Assembly (NCBI GenBank): GCA_934351445.1
Contig: CAKRIZ010000007.1
Coordinates: 1-64,000, forward strand
Source: an uncultured Eubacterium sp.
GTDB taxonomy: Bacteria > Bacillota > Clostridia > Lachnospirales > Lachnospiraceae
Length of the DNA stretch: 64,000 nt
Direction: 5' to 3'
Shown here: positions 25,523 to 34,919 of the stretch, piece by piece
Layout of the letters: every line of letters begins with the position of its first letter
How positions within the stretch are numbered: position 1 is the first letter of the stretch
Position numbers and translations under genes: made by a program
The notes under the pieces: model-generated
What the model saw: the letters and a program-made list of their open reading frames with translations, nothing else
The model's database searches: none
What the model was told of the DNA's origin: nothing

Positions 25523-26206
25523 ATGAGAATTTTAATAATTGAAGATAATGTACGTCTTGCTGACAACATCGCCGAATCCCTGCGCGATGAAAATTATATT
25601 GCAGATATTGCTTATGACGGTTTATCCGGCTTTGATCAAGCCTCCAGCGGCATCTATGACATCATCATCCTTGATCTGATGCTGCCTAAGATGAATGGCT
25701 ATGAGCTGCTGGCTGCATTACGGGCCGATGGAAATCATGTCCCTGTGCTTATTCTCTCCGCGCTCACCCAGTTAAATGATAAAGTACAGGGTTTTCAGGC
25801 AGGTGCCGACGATTACGTTACCAAGCCCTTTGAAATCCAGGAGCTTCTGATGCGTATTCAGGCAATCACCCGGCGTCAGGCTCATGAATATACCAATCAG
25901 CCCGGTATTGCAAATCTGGTCTTTGATCACAGCACAGGGGAAATATCAAATACAGATACCGGTAAATCCATCAAAATAAGCGGAAAAGAAATGCAGCTAT
26001 GCGAGTTACTGCTGCTCAATCAGAATCAGATACTAGAAAAAGAACAGATTGCAACGAAAATATGGGGATATGATTCCAATGCAGAATACAACAATGTAGA
26101 AGTATATATCTCCTTCCTGCGCAGAAAATTACATCATTTGCAGGTCAACGTGAATATTCGTGCTGTACGTGGAATCGGATATATTCTGGAGGTGTCTCAT
26201 GATTAA
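25523..26206 (+). CDS. OmpR/PhoB-family response regulator
   Basis: A 227-residue DNA-binding response regulator. Receiver domain with E7/D8, phosphoacceptor D51 in ILDLMLPKMNGYE and the VTKPFE lysine; winged helix with ATKIWGYDSNAEYNNVEVYISFLR and a final IRAVRGIGYILE. It resembles the regulator at 283 (same subfamily) but is not a recent copy. The frame opens at 25445, before the promoter's -10, so 25523 is the start. It overlaps its kinase by 8 bases and is divergent from the sulfotransferase-cysC operon, which makes that operon a possible target. Confidence 0.92.
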   Translation: MRILIIEDNVRLADNIAESLRDENYIADIAYDGLSGFDQASSGIYDIIILDLMLPKMNGYELLAALRADGNHVPVLILSALTQLNDKVQGFQAGADDYVTKPFEIQELLMRIQAITRRQAHEYTNQPGIANLVFDHSTGEISNTDTGKSIKISGKEMQLCELLLLNQNQILEKEQIATKIWGYDSNAEYNNVEVYISFLRRKLHHLQVNVNIRAVRGIGYILEVSHD

Positions 26207-27398
26207 AAATTTACAGAAAAAAATATGTATACTATTTATTTGCCTGCTGTCCATTATCTGGATCGGCATTCTCTACATTTATACAATGAACGTCTATCGA
26301 AATAACCTGCAGACGATCAAGCAGGATATGCGCCATGCCATCCGGGATTCCAGATGGAGAAACTTTATTAAATATCAAGGAACCCGCTCTGATCTTGGCA
26401 ATGCCCAGTACTGTGTATATTCTGTGGATGACGATAACCAGACACATCTCCTGTTTCATACATTTTCTGATAAATCCGATGCCGAGCTGCTCAGCATCGG
26501 ACAGGATTTAATCTACGACTGGAGTGGCTCCAACCGTCATATGCGCTATACCTATATCTACAAATATGTATATAGAACAGACCAGAAATATATTATTTTC
26601 ATCGGTGGCTCATCCGCTCTCCGGGCTACATTGCCAACCATTGGCTTTTGCATATTCCTGCTGTTCGCCGGTATATTCGCATTTGCACGATCCGGTCAGG
26701 TATTGTCCCGCTGGCTGACGCAGCCCATAGCTGACATGCTACAGTCTGAAAAGCAATTTATATCCAATGCCAGCCATGAACTGAAAACGCCGCTGGCCGT
26801 CATCCGTGCCAGTGCTGATCTGCTGCAAAAGGAAGTATCGCCGGGCAACAAACATCTGTTATATATTCATCAGGAAACGGATCGTATGATTACTCTCGTA
26901 AATCAGATGCTTACCCTGACACGGCTCGATACACAGCAGCACCAATCTCCTGTCACACACTTTCAGGCTGATGCTGCGCTCTACGACATTATTTATCCGA
27001 TGGAAAGCGTCGCTTTCGAAAAAGGGATCTGTATTACTACAGACATCCAGGAAAACATGTATATCACCGGAGCTATGGAGCAGATCCAGAACCTGCTGTC
27101 CATTTTACTGAACAATGCCATCAGCTATACCCCGGACAATGGCAAGATCCATATCTGCGCGTACATGCAAGCCAAAAAATTGCACCTTGAAGTAGCAAAT
27201 ACCGGTACTCCCATTCCACCGGAGCAGCGGAAGCATCTTTTCGAACGCTTTTTCCGCGGAGATGAATCCCACGAAGGGAACGGACATTTTGGACTTGGTC
27301 TGTCAATCGCAAATAGCATAGTTGTACATCATCATGGCTCAATCTATGTCGACTACAAAGATCAACAAAATATATTTTATGTGGTACTGCCTGTGTGA
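26199..27398 (+). CDS. sensor histidine kinase
   Basis: A 399-residue membrane kinase. TM segments at about 9-30 and 145-163 bracket an external domain of roughly 110 residues rich in Tyr and charged residues. The H-box has His193 in NASHELKTPLAVIRA, N-box ILLNNAISYTPDNG, and G-box GHFGLGLSIANSIV. The start at 26199 lies inside the regulator's last codons with GGAGGTG just upstream, so the pair is coupled. No known sensor domain is recognised; the divergent sulfation genes suggest a cell-surface or sulfur-related signal, which is only a guess. Confidence 0.9.
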   Translation: MIKNLQKKICILFICLLSIIWIGILYIYTMNVYRNNLQTIKQDMRHAIRDSRWRNFIKYQGTRSDLGNAQYCVYSVDDDNQTHLLFHTFSDKSDAELLSIGQDLIYDWSGSNRHMRYTYIYKYVYRTDQKYIIFIGGSSALRATLPTIGFCIFLLFAGIFAFARSGQVLSRWLTQPIADMLQSEKQFISNASHELKTPLAVIRASADLLQKEVSPGNKHLLYIHQETDRMITLVNQMLTLTRLDTQQHQSPVTHFQADAALYDIIYPMESVAFEKGICITTDIQENMYITGAMEQIQNLLSILLNNAISYTPDNGKIHICAYMQAKKLHLEVANTGTPIPPEQRKHLFERFFRGDESHEGNGHFGLGLSIANSIVVHHHGSIYVDYKDQQNIFYVVLPV

Positions 27399-27440
27399 TC
27401 CGGCAAATTATCGTCTGGCTGACTCAAAATCTGCCGGATC
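27398..27440. terminator. inverted repeat between convergent genes
   Basis: GATCCGGCA (27398-27406) pairs with TGCCGGATC (27432-27440), 9 base pairs with a 25-base loop, between the kinase and the convergent secreted-protein gene. A T-tract is lacking, so termination is uncertain. Confidence 0.35.
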
Positions 27441-27455
27441 CGGCATTCCCGGATA

Positions 27456-28346
27456 TCAGTACAAAAGCTGTGTGTTTTCCATAATAAATGGTCTGGCACT
27501 GTCCTGTCCCCACTGGGTGTCATACATACTCATCAGATAGCGGTCCAGCTGCTTGCGGTTATCAAAGCGGAGCGCCTGATACGGCAGCGAAAACGATAGC
27601 TTTTCAACAAAAAGCAATTTTCCGTTTTTCTCTGGAACCAGCACACCTGCATGACCGATAAACAATTCATTATCATTCTTTCCAAAGCTGTCGTGAAAGA
27701 CTACCGTTATCAGGGATGCCTTTGTCTTGTCCGACACCTTGATTCCTTTTTGCTGCCATGCACGCTTCTGTTTTGCAGCATGCTGATCGACATCTGTCGT
27801 GTACGCAGTCTTTACTGTTGAATACAATGCTTCAAACTTCTTCTGCTGCTTTCCGGTATATTTTTTCACCGGTGCATTGCGGATCGCATCCTGATCCATA
27901 AACAGATTTGATGCATTCACCTTCGCATCCTTCTTCATGCTGATCTTGTCACCCATCAGGTCATACGCCGTGATTCTGCAGTTATATCCGATGAATTGCG
28001 GATTCTTCTTATTCCACAGCTTCATAATCCTGTTTTCGTCATACTGGGGGTTTTTCCCTGTCAGCTTCTTAAATCCTTTTTTTACAAGACCCGTATTTCT
28101 GATCGTCTGATTGTACATCTGCACATCCCCAAGCCATGCATCAATCCGTTTCTCCGACAACCCGGCTGCTAGCATGGCTTTTTTTACCTCTTTCTGCGTT
28201 TTCGTGTCAACCAGGTTCGAATATTCACCACGGTAAGCATTTGTTTTTGCAGATGCTTCTGTCGTCTGCCCTAATATAAAAGCAGGCAGTAAAAGTGCTG
28301 TACACAGTACAAGCATACCTATTTTCATTCGTTTTTGTTTTTTCAT
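27456..28346 (-). CDS. secreted protein, possibly DUF4300 family
   Basis: A 296-residue exported protein. A basic N-terminus, hydrophobic core (GMLVLCTALLLPAFILG) and cut site near ASA-K at about residue 34 form a signal peptide; there is no lipobox and no wall anchor. The mature part, with YSNLVDTKTQKEVKKAMLAAG near its start and a conserved-looking HDSFGKNDNELFIGHAGVL block, reminds me of DUF4300 proteins of streptococci and clostridia, whose function is unknown; I could not verify this. It is convergent with the histidine kinase. The ribosome site is AAAGGAG. Confidence 0.75.
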   Translation of the reverse strand: MKKQKRMKIGMLVLCTALLLPAFILGQTTEASAKTNAYRGEYSNLVDTKTQKEVKKAMLAAGLSEKRIDAWLGDVQMYNQTIRNTGLVKKGFKKLTGKNPQYDENRIMKLWNKKNPQFIGYNCRITAYDLMGDKISMKKDAKVNASNLFMDQDAIRNAPVKKYTGKQQKKFEALYSTVKTAYTTDVDQHAAKQKRAWQQKGIKVSDKTKASLITVVFHDSFGKNDNELFIGHAGVLVPEKNGKLLFVEKLSFSLPYQALRFDNRKQLDRYLMSMYDTQWGQDSARPFIMENTQLLY

Positions 28347-28502
28347 TTTCCTCTTCTCCTTTCAAGCTGTCAGACTGTATGCAGAACCTGCATAGGAACA
28401 ACCTTCATTATACTTTTTTTCTATTGTAATTCAATTGGGAATCAGCGGAAGTATGTGTCCTGTTCACTCCTGCTCCATTTCGCTGTCTGCCATATACGAC
28501 CG

Positions 28503-29393
28503 CTATTCCGGCTTCTGCAGGCTCATTTTTAGCTTCTGTGCCGCGGCGCTCATCGGCCGCCTGGTATCATATACCATGCACACATAGCGTTTCGGGATCT
28601 CCTCACGCAGCTTCATCGGGACGACCTCACGACTTTTGATCGATTCCCCGACCATCTCCTCCGGTAAAAACGCAAGTCCCAACTCGCTCTTAACGAGTGG
28701 CAGCACCTGATCGGTTGTGGCAGCCTCAATATCAGGCTTCAGTTCACTGCCGTATCTGTGAAATAGTTCACTGTAAAAATGATACGTTGTCGTGTCCGCC
28801 CCGAGACAGATCATCGGATACTGCTTCAGTTCCTGCAGGCGCAGTTCCTGGCTGCTGACCGCTGTAAACGTCTTTCCTCCAACTAATATCTCCTGAAACG
28901 CTTTTACCTTTACCTCCTTTAATGGCGCTTCTACATCAGTAGGAGTCGTGACAAGCGCAAAATCGATCTCACCGCTTTGCACGGAATGAACCGCCTGTGG
29001 TGTTGAATGATTACAGATCTTGATCCGAACCCCCGGATATGCCATATGAAATTTTTTTAAAATATCTAACAGAAAAATATTGAGGGCGATCTCGCTCGCA
29101 CCGATCGAGATGCTGCCGTGTTCTAAGCCGACGCTCTCTGTCAGTTCCTCCTCTGCCTGCCACAGCTGTGTCATCGCCGCCGCAACACGCGTGTACAGCC
29201 GCTCCCCTTCCGGTGTCAGACACACGCCACGATTCGTCCGGATAAATAGTCTGCAGTTTACCTCGTCCTCCAGACAGTTCATGGCGCGTGTGATATTTGG
29301 CTGGCTGTTGTTCAGGGCACGTGCCGCCTTCGTAAAATTCTGATACTTTGCCACATAATAAAAGATTTTGTAATATTCAAAATTGACATTCAT
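28503..29393 (-). CDS. LysR-family transcription regulator
   Basis: A 296-residue LysR-type regulator. The N-terminal helix-turn-helix spans about 14-60 (YVAKYQNFTKAARALNNSQP, then SQPNITRAMNCLEDEV), followed by a linker helix and two-part effector domain (ISIGASEIALNIFLLDIL to about 290). It is divergent from purA-pyrB, with a 158-base shared region, the classic arrangement for a LysR regulator and its target. The effector is unknown; aspartate or a nucleotide precursor would suit the target genes but this is a guess. Confidence 0.9.
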   Translation of the reverse strand: MNVNFEYYKIFYYVAKYQNFTKAARALNNSQPNITRAMNCLEDEVNCRLFIRTNRGVCLTPEGERLYTRVAAAMTQLWQAEEELTESVGLEHGSISIGASEIALNIFLLDILKKFHMAYPGVRIKICNHSTPQAVHSVQSGEIDFALVTTPTDVEAPLKEVKVKAFQEILVGGKTFTAVSSQELRLQELKQYPMICLGADTTTYHFYSELFHRYGSELKPDIEAATTDQVLPLVKSELGLAFLPEEMVGESIKSREVVPMKLREEIPKRYVCMVYDTRRPMSAAAQKLKMSLQKPE

Positions 29394-29478
29394 GACCGTT
29401 CCACTTCCATGCGCAAAACCTGTATTGCCGCTCTTACAGGCATATCATATCATTATACCTGTTATATCAATAATACTT

Positions 29479-29507
29479 TTTACTTATTTCTATCTTTTGA
29501 TTATACT
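29479..29507 (+). promoter_or_regulatory. probable promoter of purA-pyrB
   Basis: A TTTACT-like -35 (29479-29484) and TATACT -10 (29502-29507) with 17-base spacing stand 45 bases before the purA ATG. Upstream, repeated ATATCA motifs and the hairpin CCTGT-N12-ACAGG (about 29426-29447) in the divergent region could bind the LysR protein. Confidence 0.4.
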
Positions 29508-29551
29508 TACAGCGAAATGAAAAAGCAAGTATCTACAAGGAGGAAAAAAGT

Positions 29552-30853
29552 ATGTTAGCTGCTGTTACCGGAATCAACTGGGGTGACGAGGGAAAAGGAA
29601 GAGTCATCGACCTCGTCGCAGAAAAGGCGGATATCGTCGTCCGTTATCAGGGCGGCAACAATGCCGGGCACACAGTCGTCACCGGGAGTGGGAAATATGT
29701 GCTCAATCTGCTCCCTTCCGGCATCCTGCATCCGGATGTCACCTGTGTACTCGGAGACGGAATGGTCGTAGATCTCGAACATCTCGCAAAGGAGATCGCA
29801 CAAATTCAGGAAAGCGGAGTCGACGTATCTCCACGAAACCTCAGATTATCATCACGCGCGACGATCTCCATGCCGTGGCACCGCGTACAGGACGAGCTGG
29901 AGGAAGACCGTCTGGCAAAAACAGGTACCGCTTTCGGTTCCACCAGACGAGGCATCGCCTACGCATACAGCGACAAGTACCGCAAAAAAACGCTCCGCCT
30001 CGGCGACCTCCTTCACTTGGATAAACCCTATATACAGGCCAGACTGGAGACCATGTTAGAGTCAAAAAATCTGGAACTGGCCGGCTGCTACCATCAGGAG
30101 CCGATGTCCTACCCCGCGCTGCTGTCCTGGTGTGAGAAGCAGGCCGCACTGTTTGCCCCCTATATCTGTGACACCGGCAGCTACCTGCAGCGATCACTGG
30201 AAAACGGCAAGATCGTTGTCCTCGAAGCGCAGCTTGGCGCGATGAGAGATATTGATTATGGTATCTTCCCCTATACGTCCAGTTCTTCAACGATCTCCGC
30301 ATATGGTCCGATCGGAGCAGGCATCCCCGGAGAGCAGCTCGATCATGTCGTTGGTGTACTCAAGGCATACTCCACCTGTGTCGGTGCCGGACCTTTCATA
30401 GCAGAACATGCCATGCCCGAATCCTGGATGGAATCACTCCGGAGCGCTGGTTGCGAATACGGAGCCGCTACCGGTCGTCCGCGCCGGGTTGGTCCTTTCG
30501 ATGTCGTTGCCAGCCGCTATGGGCTGAAATGCCAGAATGCGGATAAGATCGCACTGACCAAGCTCGATGTACTGAGCAAATTTGATGAAATACCGGTTAT
30601 CACCGGCTATCGTCAGGATGGAGTGCTATTAGACAGCTTTGATCCGATGATAGATCTCGACTCCTGCGAACCTGTCATCAAGTATCTCCCTGGCTGGAGC
30701 AGCGGCATTTCCACATGCCGCAGTTGGAATGAGCTGCCTGAAAATGCCAAAGCCTATGTCTCCTTTATTGAAGAACAGCTCGACCACGAAATCCAGTTTG
30801 TTTCTGTCGGAGCCGAGCGTGACCAGTACATCATGAAAGGAGAATGGCTATGA
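29552..30853 (+). CDS. purA: adenylosuccinate synthetase, divergent clostridial type
   Basis: A 433-residue GTP-dependent ligase joining IMP and aspartate to adenylosuccinate. N-terminal [50 protein letters not shown] and [14 protein letters not shown] mark the family. It belongs with the Lachnospiraceae PurA group (QLG in place of the classic GAQG; SSSST block), yet several conserved sites differ further: [15 protein letters not shown] where GIGP or GIAP is usual, and [14 protein letters not shown]. It may be a second copy or a specialised paralogue. The ribosome site is AAGGAGG. pyrB overlaps its stop. Confidence 0.88.
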   Translation: MLAAVTGINWGDEGKGRVIDLVAEKADIVVRYQGGNNAGHTVVTGSGKYVLNLLPSGILHPDVTCVLGDGMVVDLEHLAKEIAQIQESGVDVSPRNLRLSSRATISMPWHRVQDELEEDRLAKTGTAFGSTRRGIAYAYSDKYRKKTLRLGDLLHLDKPYIQARLETMLESKNLELAGCYHQEPMSYPALLSWCEKQAALFAPYICDTGSYLQRSLENGKIVVLEAQLGAMRDIDYGIFPYTSSSSTISAYGPIGAGIPGEQLDHVVGVLKAYSTCVGAGPFIAEHAMPESWMESLRSAGCEYGAATGRPRRVGPFDVVASRYGLKCQNADKIALTKLDVLSKFDEIPVITGYRQDGVLLDSFDPMIDLDSCEPVIKYLPGWSSGISTCRSWNELPENAKAYVSFIEEQLDHEIQFVSVGAERDQYIMKGEWL

Positions 30854-31794
30854 GACATTTGATCAGCCCCTTAGATTTGACACAGGAAGAAACCATACAG
30901 ATTCTGGATCTGGCTGACCGCATCCGGACACAGCCGGATCGCTATGCACATGCCGCCGAACGCAAAAAGCTCGCGACACTGTTTTATGAGCCTAGCACAA
31001 GGACTCGCCTCTCTTTCGAATCTGCAATGCTCAGCCTTGGTGGGCAGACACTCGGTTTTTCCGATGCAGACCAGTCCAGTGCTTCAAAAGGAGAGACCGT
31101 TGCGGATACCGCACGTGTCGTGAGCTGCTATGCAGATATCATCGCTATGCGTCATCCCAAAGAGGGTGCGCCCCTGCGTGCCTCCATGTATTCAAAAGTG
31201 CCGGTCATCAATGCCGGTGACGGCGGACACAATCATCCGACCCAGACACTGATTGATCTGATGACGATCCGCCAGCGCAAAGGCCGTTTAGATCATCTCA
31301 AAGTGGGATTTTGCGGAGACCTGAAGTTTGGGCGTACCGTTCATTCGCTCGTCAACAGCCTCGTGCGTTTTCCGGGCAATGAGTTCTATTTTATCTCACC
31401 CGAAGAACTGCGCATCCCGGACTATGTGATCGAAGATACGTTAGAACCGACAGACACACCGTATCACGAAGTAGACAATCTGGAAGACACGCTTCCACAG
31501 CTAGATGTACTATATATGACACGTGTGCAGAAAGAGCGTTTTTTCAATGAGGAGGATTATATCCGTCTGAAAGGAACCTATGTGCTGACCAGGGAGAAGC
31601 TGCACCTCGCCCCGACAGACATGCCGGTACTCCACCCACTGCCGAGAGTCGATGAGATCACACTGGATGTCGACGACGATCCGCGTGCCGCCTATTTTGA
31701 CCAGGTGCAAAACGGTGTGTATCTGCGGATGGCGCTCATTCTGTCACTGCTTGCTCTTCCGGATCCTGTCACCGGAAAAACAATCCTACCATAA
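30850..31794 (+). CDS. pyrB: aspartate carbamoyltransferase catalytic subunit
   Basis: A 314-residue transferase making N-carbamoylaspartate from aspartate and carbamoyl phosphate, the first committed step of pyrimidine synthesis. The carbamoyl-phosphate loop [15 protein letters not shown] (about 48-62) is intact, as are [14 protein letters not shown] and HPLPRVDEI. No regulatory subunit pyrI follows. Start at 30850 shares ATGA with the purA stop and sits 7 bases from AAAGGAG; the ATG at 30844 is too near that site. Pairing with purA is unusual: the two reactions share aspartate as substrate. Confidence 0.92.
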   Translation: MRHLISPLDLTQEETIQILDLADRIRTQPDRYAHAAERKKLATLFYEPSTRTRLSFESAMLSLGGQTLGFSDADQSSASKGETVADTARVVSCYADIIAMRHPKEGAPLRASMYSKVPVINAGDGGHNHPTQTLIDLMTIRQRKGRLDHLKVGFCGDLKFGRTVHSLVNSLVRFPGNEFYFISPEELRIPDYVIEDTLEPTDTPYHEVDNLEDTLPQLDVLYMTRVQKERFFNEEDYIRLKGTYVLTREKLHLAPTDMPVLHPLPRVDEITLDVDDDPRAAYFDQVQNGVYLRMALILSLLALPDPVTGKTILP

Positions 31795-31828
31795 CTTTTA
31801 TCTAAGATTTTTGAAAGGAGCTGATACG

Positions 31829-32635
31829 ATGTCACTGGTATTGCCACGCGAAGAGGAAGTCGAAAATATTTTTTCCAGAATTCTCTCTTCCAACGAGTCC
31901 TGTGAACGGCTCTTGGAGACATTTTACGACCATCTGTGCGATGATAACCGATTCATGGATCCTGATCCCCACCATTTTGCGGAAGTTCTGCTGAATGCAT
32001 ACAAAAACGGAGATGTCAGCGCATTATTGCTTGAAATATGCAACCGGAGCATGTTTGACCTCTTAAAAGAAGCCTATCTGATTCCCAAACGGTTTCACGG
32101 AAAAAGTGGTGAAAATCCAATCCTGCTGACGGATGCAGACGGCAATCTGCTCGAAGAGAAAAAATCACTCGTCAACAAGCATGAATATAAAAAGTTCCAT
32201 GAAATATTCACTGCACATCATGCGGCTCCGCGTTCCAGGCTATATCTTGCGGACGGTTATGATCTCGTCAGATACTATACCTCTGACATGAACATCCGGG
32301 AACAGCATGAGAATAAAGAACGCGGCATACTCATCCTCTATGCACTTCCTGATACAAAGCAGCTCCACCTGACCCGGGCACAAGCCTATGATGTTATCTG
32401 GGGCACTTTCCGCGAAATACAAAAATCAGCATTTTCTGCCATTGTATTCTATGGTCAGGAGACCGGCAGCAAATCAGGGAAATTCTATGATGAACTAGGC
32501 GTTCTGCTGCCGATCCGCGAATTTGAATCTACGATGCTGCATCATCTGGGTGTCATCGATGGCCTGGTCTTATCATGCCGTGAAAAAATGATAAAAACAG
32601 CCGACAGTGACCGCGCATTCCGCTATTGCACCTAG
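31829..32635 (+). CDS. protein of unknown function
   Basis: A 268-residue soluble, acidic protein that I do not recognise. No signal peptide, membrane segment or familiar motif is visible. Regions that look structured include MSLVLPREEEVENIFSRIL at the N-terminus, a middle part with LLTDADGNLLEEKKSLVNKH, and EFESTMLHHLGVIDGLVL near the end. The start at 31829 is fixed by GAAAGGAG 8 bases upstream. It follows pyrB by 34 bases and precedes a membrane protein by 25 bases, so it is likely in the LysR-linked operon and conserved use there could tell more. Confidence 0.8.
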   Translation: MSLVLPREEEVENIFSRILSSNESCERLLETFYDHLCDDNRFMDPDPHHFAEVLLNAYKNGDVSALLLEICNRSMFDLLKEAYLIPKRFHGKSGENPILLTDADGNLLEEKKSLVNKHEYKKFHEIFTAHHAAPRSRLYLADGYDLVRYYTSDMNIREQHENKERGILILYALPDTKQLHLTRAQAYDVIWGTFREIQKSAFSAIVFYGQETGSKSGKFYDELGVLLPIREFESTMLHHLGVIDGLVLSCREKMIKTADSDRAFRYCT

Positions 32636-32660
32636 ACAAATTTACAATTTAGGAGATATC

Positions 32661-33359
32661 ATGGCTTTTACAAAATCTAGTTATCATTCAAACAGGCAAA
32701 TGTCCGAATCTTTTCTGATTGCCGCCCTGCTATCTGTCTCGGGCGGATTGCAGGACGTATATACCTATATTGCACGTGACCATGTCTTTGCCAATGCGCA
32801 GACCGGAAATATCGTTCTTCTCAGCACCAACATCTTTGAAGGCAACTGGGCGAGTGTACTGCACTATGCAGTGCCTGTCCTGTTCTTTATGCTGGGGGTT
32901 GCTGCAACGATACTGGTTCGTCAGACATTCCAGAATCTGCAGCGTTTTCACTGGCGGCAGATCGTTGTATTGATCGAACTGATCCTGCTGTTTGTTGTCG
33001 GCTTTATGCCGGAAAAACTGAATCTGACCGCCAATGCCCTCGTCTCATTCTCCTGCGCCATGCAGGTACAGGCATTCCGAAAAGTGGATAGTTATGCATT
33101 TGCCAGTACGATGTGTATCGGCAACATGCGAAGCGGTGTCGAAGCATTCTGTGCCTACAGGCAGACACATAACAGGCAGATCCTATACAAATCTTTCCAC
33201 TATTTTGGAGTAATCCTTTTATTTGCACTCGGTGCCGGTATTGGCAGCCGCCTGATTGCCAGTCTTGGAATGCATACGATCTGGATCTCCTGCGTATTGC
33301 TGCTCGTCAGCTTCACGATCATGTTTATTCAAGAGGAGGAACAGGAACACACGCACTAA
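32661..33359 (+). CDS. YoaK/DUF1275-family membrane protein
   Basis: A 232-residue membrane protein of the DUF1275 family (E. coli YoaK). The family start SVSGGLQDVYTYIARDHVFANAQTGN is clear near residues 25-50, followed by about five further hydrophobic segments. The role of the family is not established, though transport has been proposed. I start at 32661 because it follows TAGGAGATATC; the frame opens at 32607 inside the previous gene. It ends the purA-pyrB unit. Confidence 0.85.
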   Translation: MAFTKSSYHSNRQMSESFLIAALLSVSGGLQDVYTYIARDHVFANAQTGNIVLLSTNIFEGNWASVLHYAVPVLFFMLGVAATILVRQTFQNLQRFHWRQIVVLIELILLFVVGFMPEKLNLTANALVSFSCAMQVQAFRKVDSYAFASTMCIGNMRSGVEAFCAYRQTHNRQILYKSFHYFGVILLFALGAGIGSRLIASLGMHTIWISCVLLLVSFTIMFIQEEEQEHTH

Positions 33360-33394
33360 TTGAGCCACCCAGTATAGCCAGTCAGCCGTATTTG

Positions 33395-33403
33395 TGCTAC
33401 AAT
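33395..33403 (+). promoter_or_regulatory. extended -10 promoter of the MATE gene
   Basis: TG-C-TACAAT at 33395-33403 forms an extended -10 box about 67 bases before the MATE start at 33470. A small hairpin (ATGCC-gat-GGCAT) lies in the leader. Confidence 0.4.
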
Positions 33404-33469
33404 AGCTACTGAATTTCAGGCATGCCGATGGCATCCCTGCAATGCTATATACTGAGGAGGAATTAGAAA

Positions 33470-34810
33470 ATGAACAAAGATCTGACGGTCGGCGATCCAC
33501 AGACCGTACTCTGGAAATTCTGCATGCCGCTCTTTGGCAGTATCATCTTTCAACAATTATACAATATCGCAGACAGCCTCGTCGCCGGTAAATGCATCGG
33601 CGAAAATGCGCTGGCTGCTGTCGGCAACAGCTATGAGATCACACTAATCTTCATTGCATTCGCCTTTGGTTGCAACATGGGCTGTTCTGTGGTCGTATCC
33701 AGACTATTCGGTGCAAAAGACTATCGCGCCATGAAAACTGCTGTCTATACCGCCTGCATCTTCAGCGGTATTGTGTGCATCATACTCATGCTCGTCGGTA
33801 TCTTAGGCTCCGGTTTGCTGCTCGAACTGATCCACACACCGGACGAAGTATTTGCCGATTCCAAACTGTATTTAGATATCTATGCATGGGGTCTGCCGTT
33901 CGTATTCTTTTATAATATCGCGACCGGTATCTTCTCCGCGCTCGGTGATTCGAAAACACCGTTTTATTTTCTGGCAATATCCTCGACTGCTAATATCGCA
34001 GTCGATATCTGGTTTGTCAAAGCCTTCGACATGGGTGTCGCCGGTGTCGCATGGGCGACGTTTCTCTGTCAGGGTATCAGCTGCATCCTTGCCATGATGG
34101 TCGTATTCCGCAGACTGGCGAAAATCGAACAAAAAGGCAGGGAAAAAGCTGCGATCTTTGACTGGGGACTGTTAAAACAGATCATAACCATCGCTGTCCC
34201 GAGTATCCTGCAGCAGAGTTTTATCTCTATGGGAAATATTATCATTCAAGGCATCATCAATGGATTCGGTGCCCCGGTCATGGCAGGCTATTCCGCAGCC
34301 GTAAAGCTGAACAATCTGGTCATTACCTCGTTTACTACACTCGGAAACGGTATCTCAAACTACACCGCACAGAATCTCGGTGCCAACAAGCTCACCCGCG
34401 TCCGTGCAGGTTTTCGCATCGGCATCAAGCTCGTATGGATGATCAGCCTGCCACTCGCGCTGCTCTACTTCTTCGGTGGAAGCATTGTATTAAAACTGTT
34501 TCTGGATGCACCTACGGAACTCGCCATGCATACAGGCATCATGTTCTTGCGCATTCTCTCACCGTTCTATTTTGTCGTATCTGCCAAGCTCGTTGCAGAT
34601 GGCATCCTGCGCGGTGCAGGACGCATGAAAAATTTTATGATCGCCACGTTTACTGATCTGATCCTGCGTGTCGTACTGGCATATGCTTTTTCGCAAACCA
34701 TACTCGGTGCAACCGGAATCTGGTGTGCATGGCCGGTCGGATGGTGTATTGCGACAACACTGTCCATCCTGTTTTACCGCCATGGCCCGTGGGCGGCTGC
34801 AAAAGAATAA
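33470..34810 (+). CDS. MATE-family efflux transporter
   Basis: A 446-residue multidrug/toxin exporter, probably driven by Na+ or H+. It has 12 hydrophobic segments in two similar halves; LFGSIIFQQLYNIADSLVAG near the N-terminus and the pseudo-repeat block near PSILQQSFISMGNIIIQGI in the second half are typical of the DinF/NorM-related clostridial group. Substrate unknown. The start follows TGAGGAGG. A terminator ends the unit, convergent with pgi. Confidence 0.92.
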   Translation: MNKDLTVGDPQTVLWKFCMPLFGSIIFQQLYNIADSLVAGKCIGENALAAVGNSYEITLIFIAFAFGCNMGCSVVVSRLFGAKDYRAMKTAVYTACIFSGIVCIILMLVGILGSGLLLELIHTPDEVFADSKLYLDIYAWGLPFVFFYNIATGIFSALGDSKTPFYFLAISSTANIAVDIWFVKAFDMGVAGVAWATFLCQGISCILAMMVVFRRLAKIEQKGREKAAIFDWGLLKQIITIAVPSILQQSFISMGNIIIQGIINGFGAPVMAGYSAAVKLNNLVITSFTTLGNGISNYTAQNLGANKLTRVRAGFRIGIKLVWMISLPLALLYFFGGSIVLKLFLDAPTELAMHTGIMFLRILSPFYFVVSAKLVADGILRGAGRMKNFMIATFTDLILRVVLAYAFSQTILGATGIWCAWPVGWCIATTLSILFYRHGPWAAAKE

Positions 34811-34834
34811 AATCTAAAAAAGTAAGAAAGATGC

Positions 34835-34903
34835 AAAAAAGGTGTCCGCTAAACTAACCTCTAATCATTAGATTTTAGATCAGTTCAAAACGGACACCTT
34901 TTT
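34835..34903. terminator. terminator between MATE gene and pgi
   Basis: AAAAAAGGTGTCCG (34835-34848) pairs with CGGACACCTTTTT (34891-34903). The 42-base loop holds a second small palindrome (TCTAAT-CA-TTAGA). A-run on one side and T-run on the other make it usable from both strands. Confidence 0.8.
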
Positions 34904-34919
34904 ATATTGCTATTTTAAT

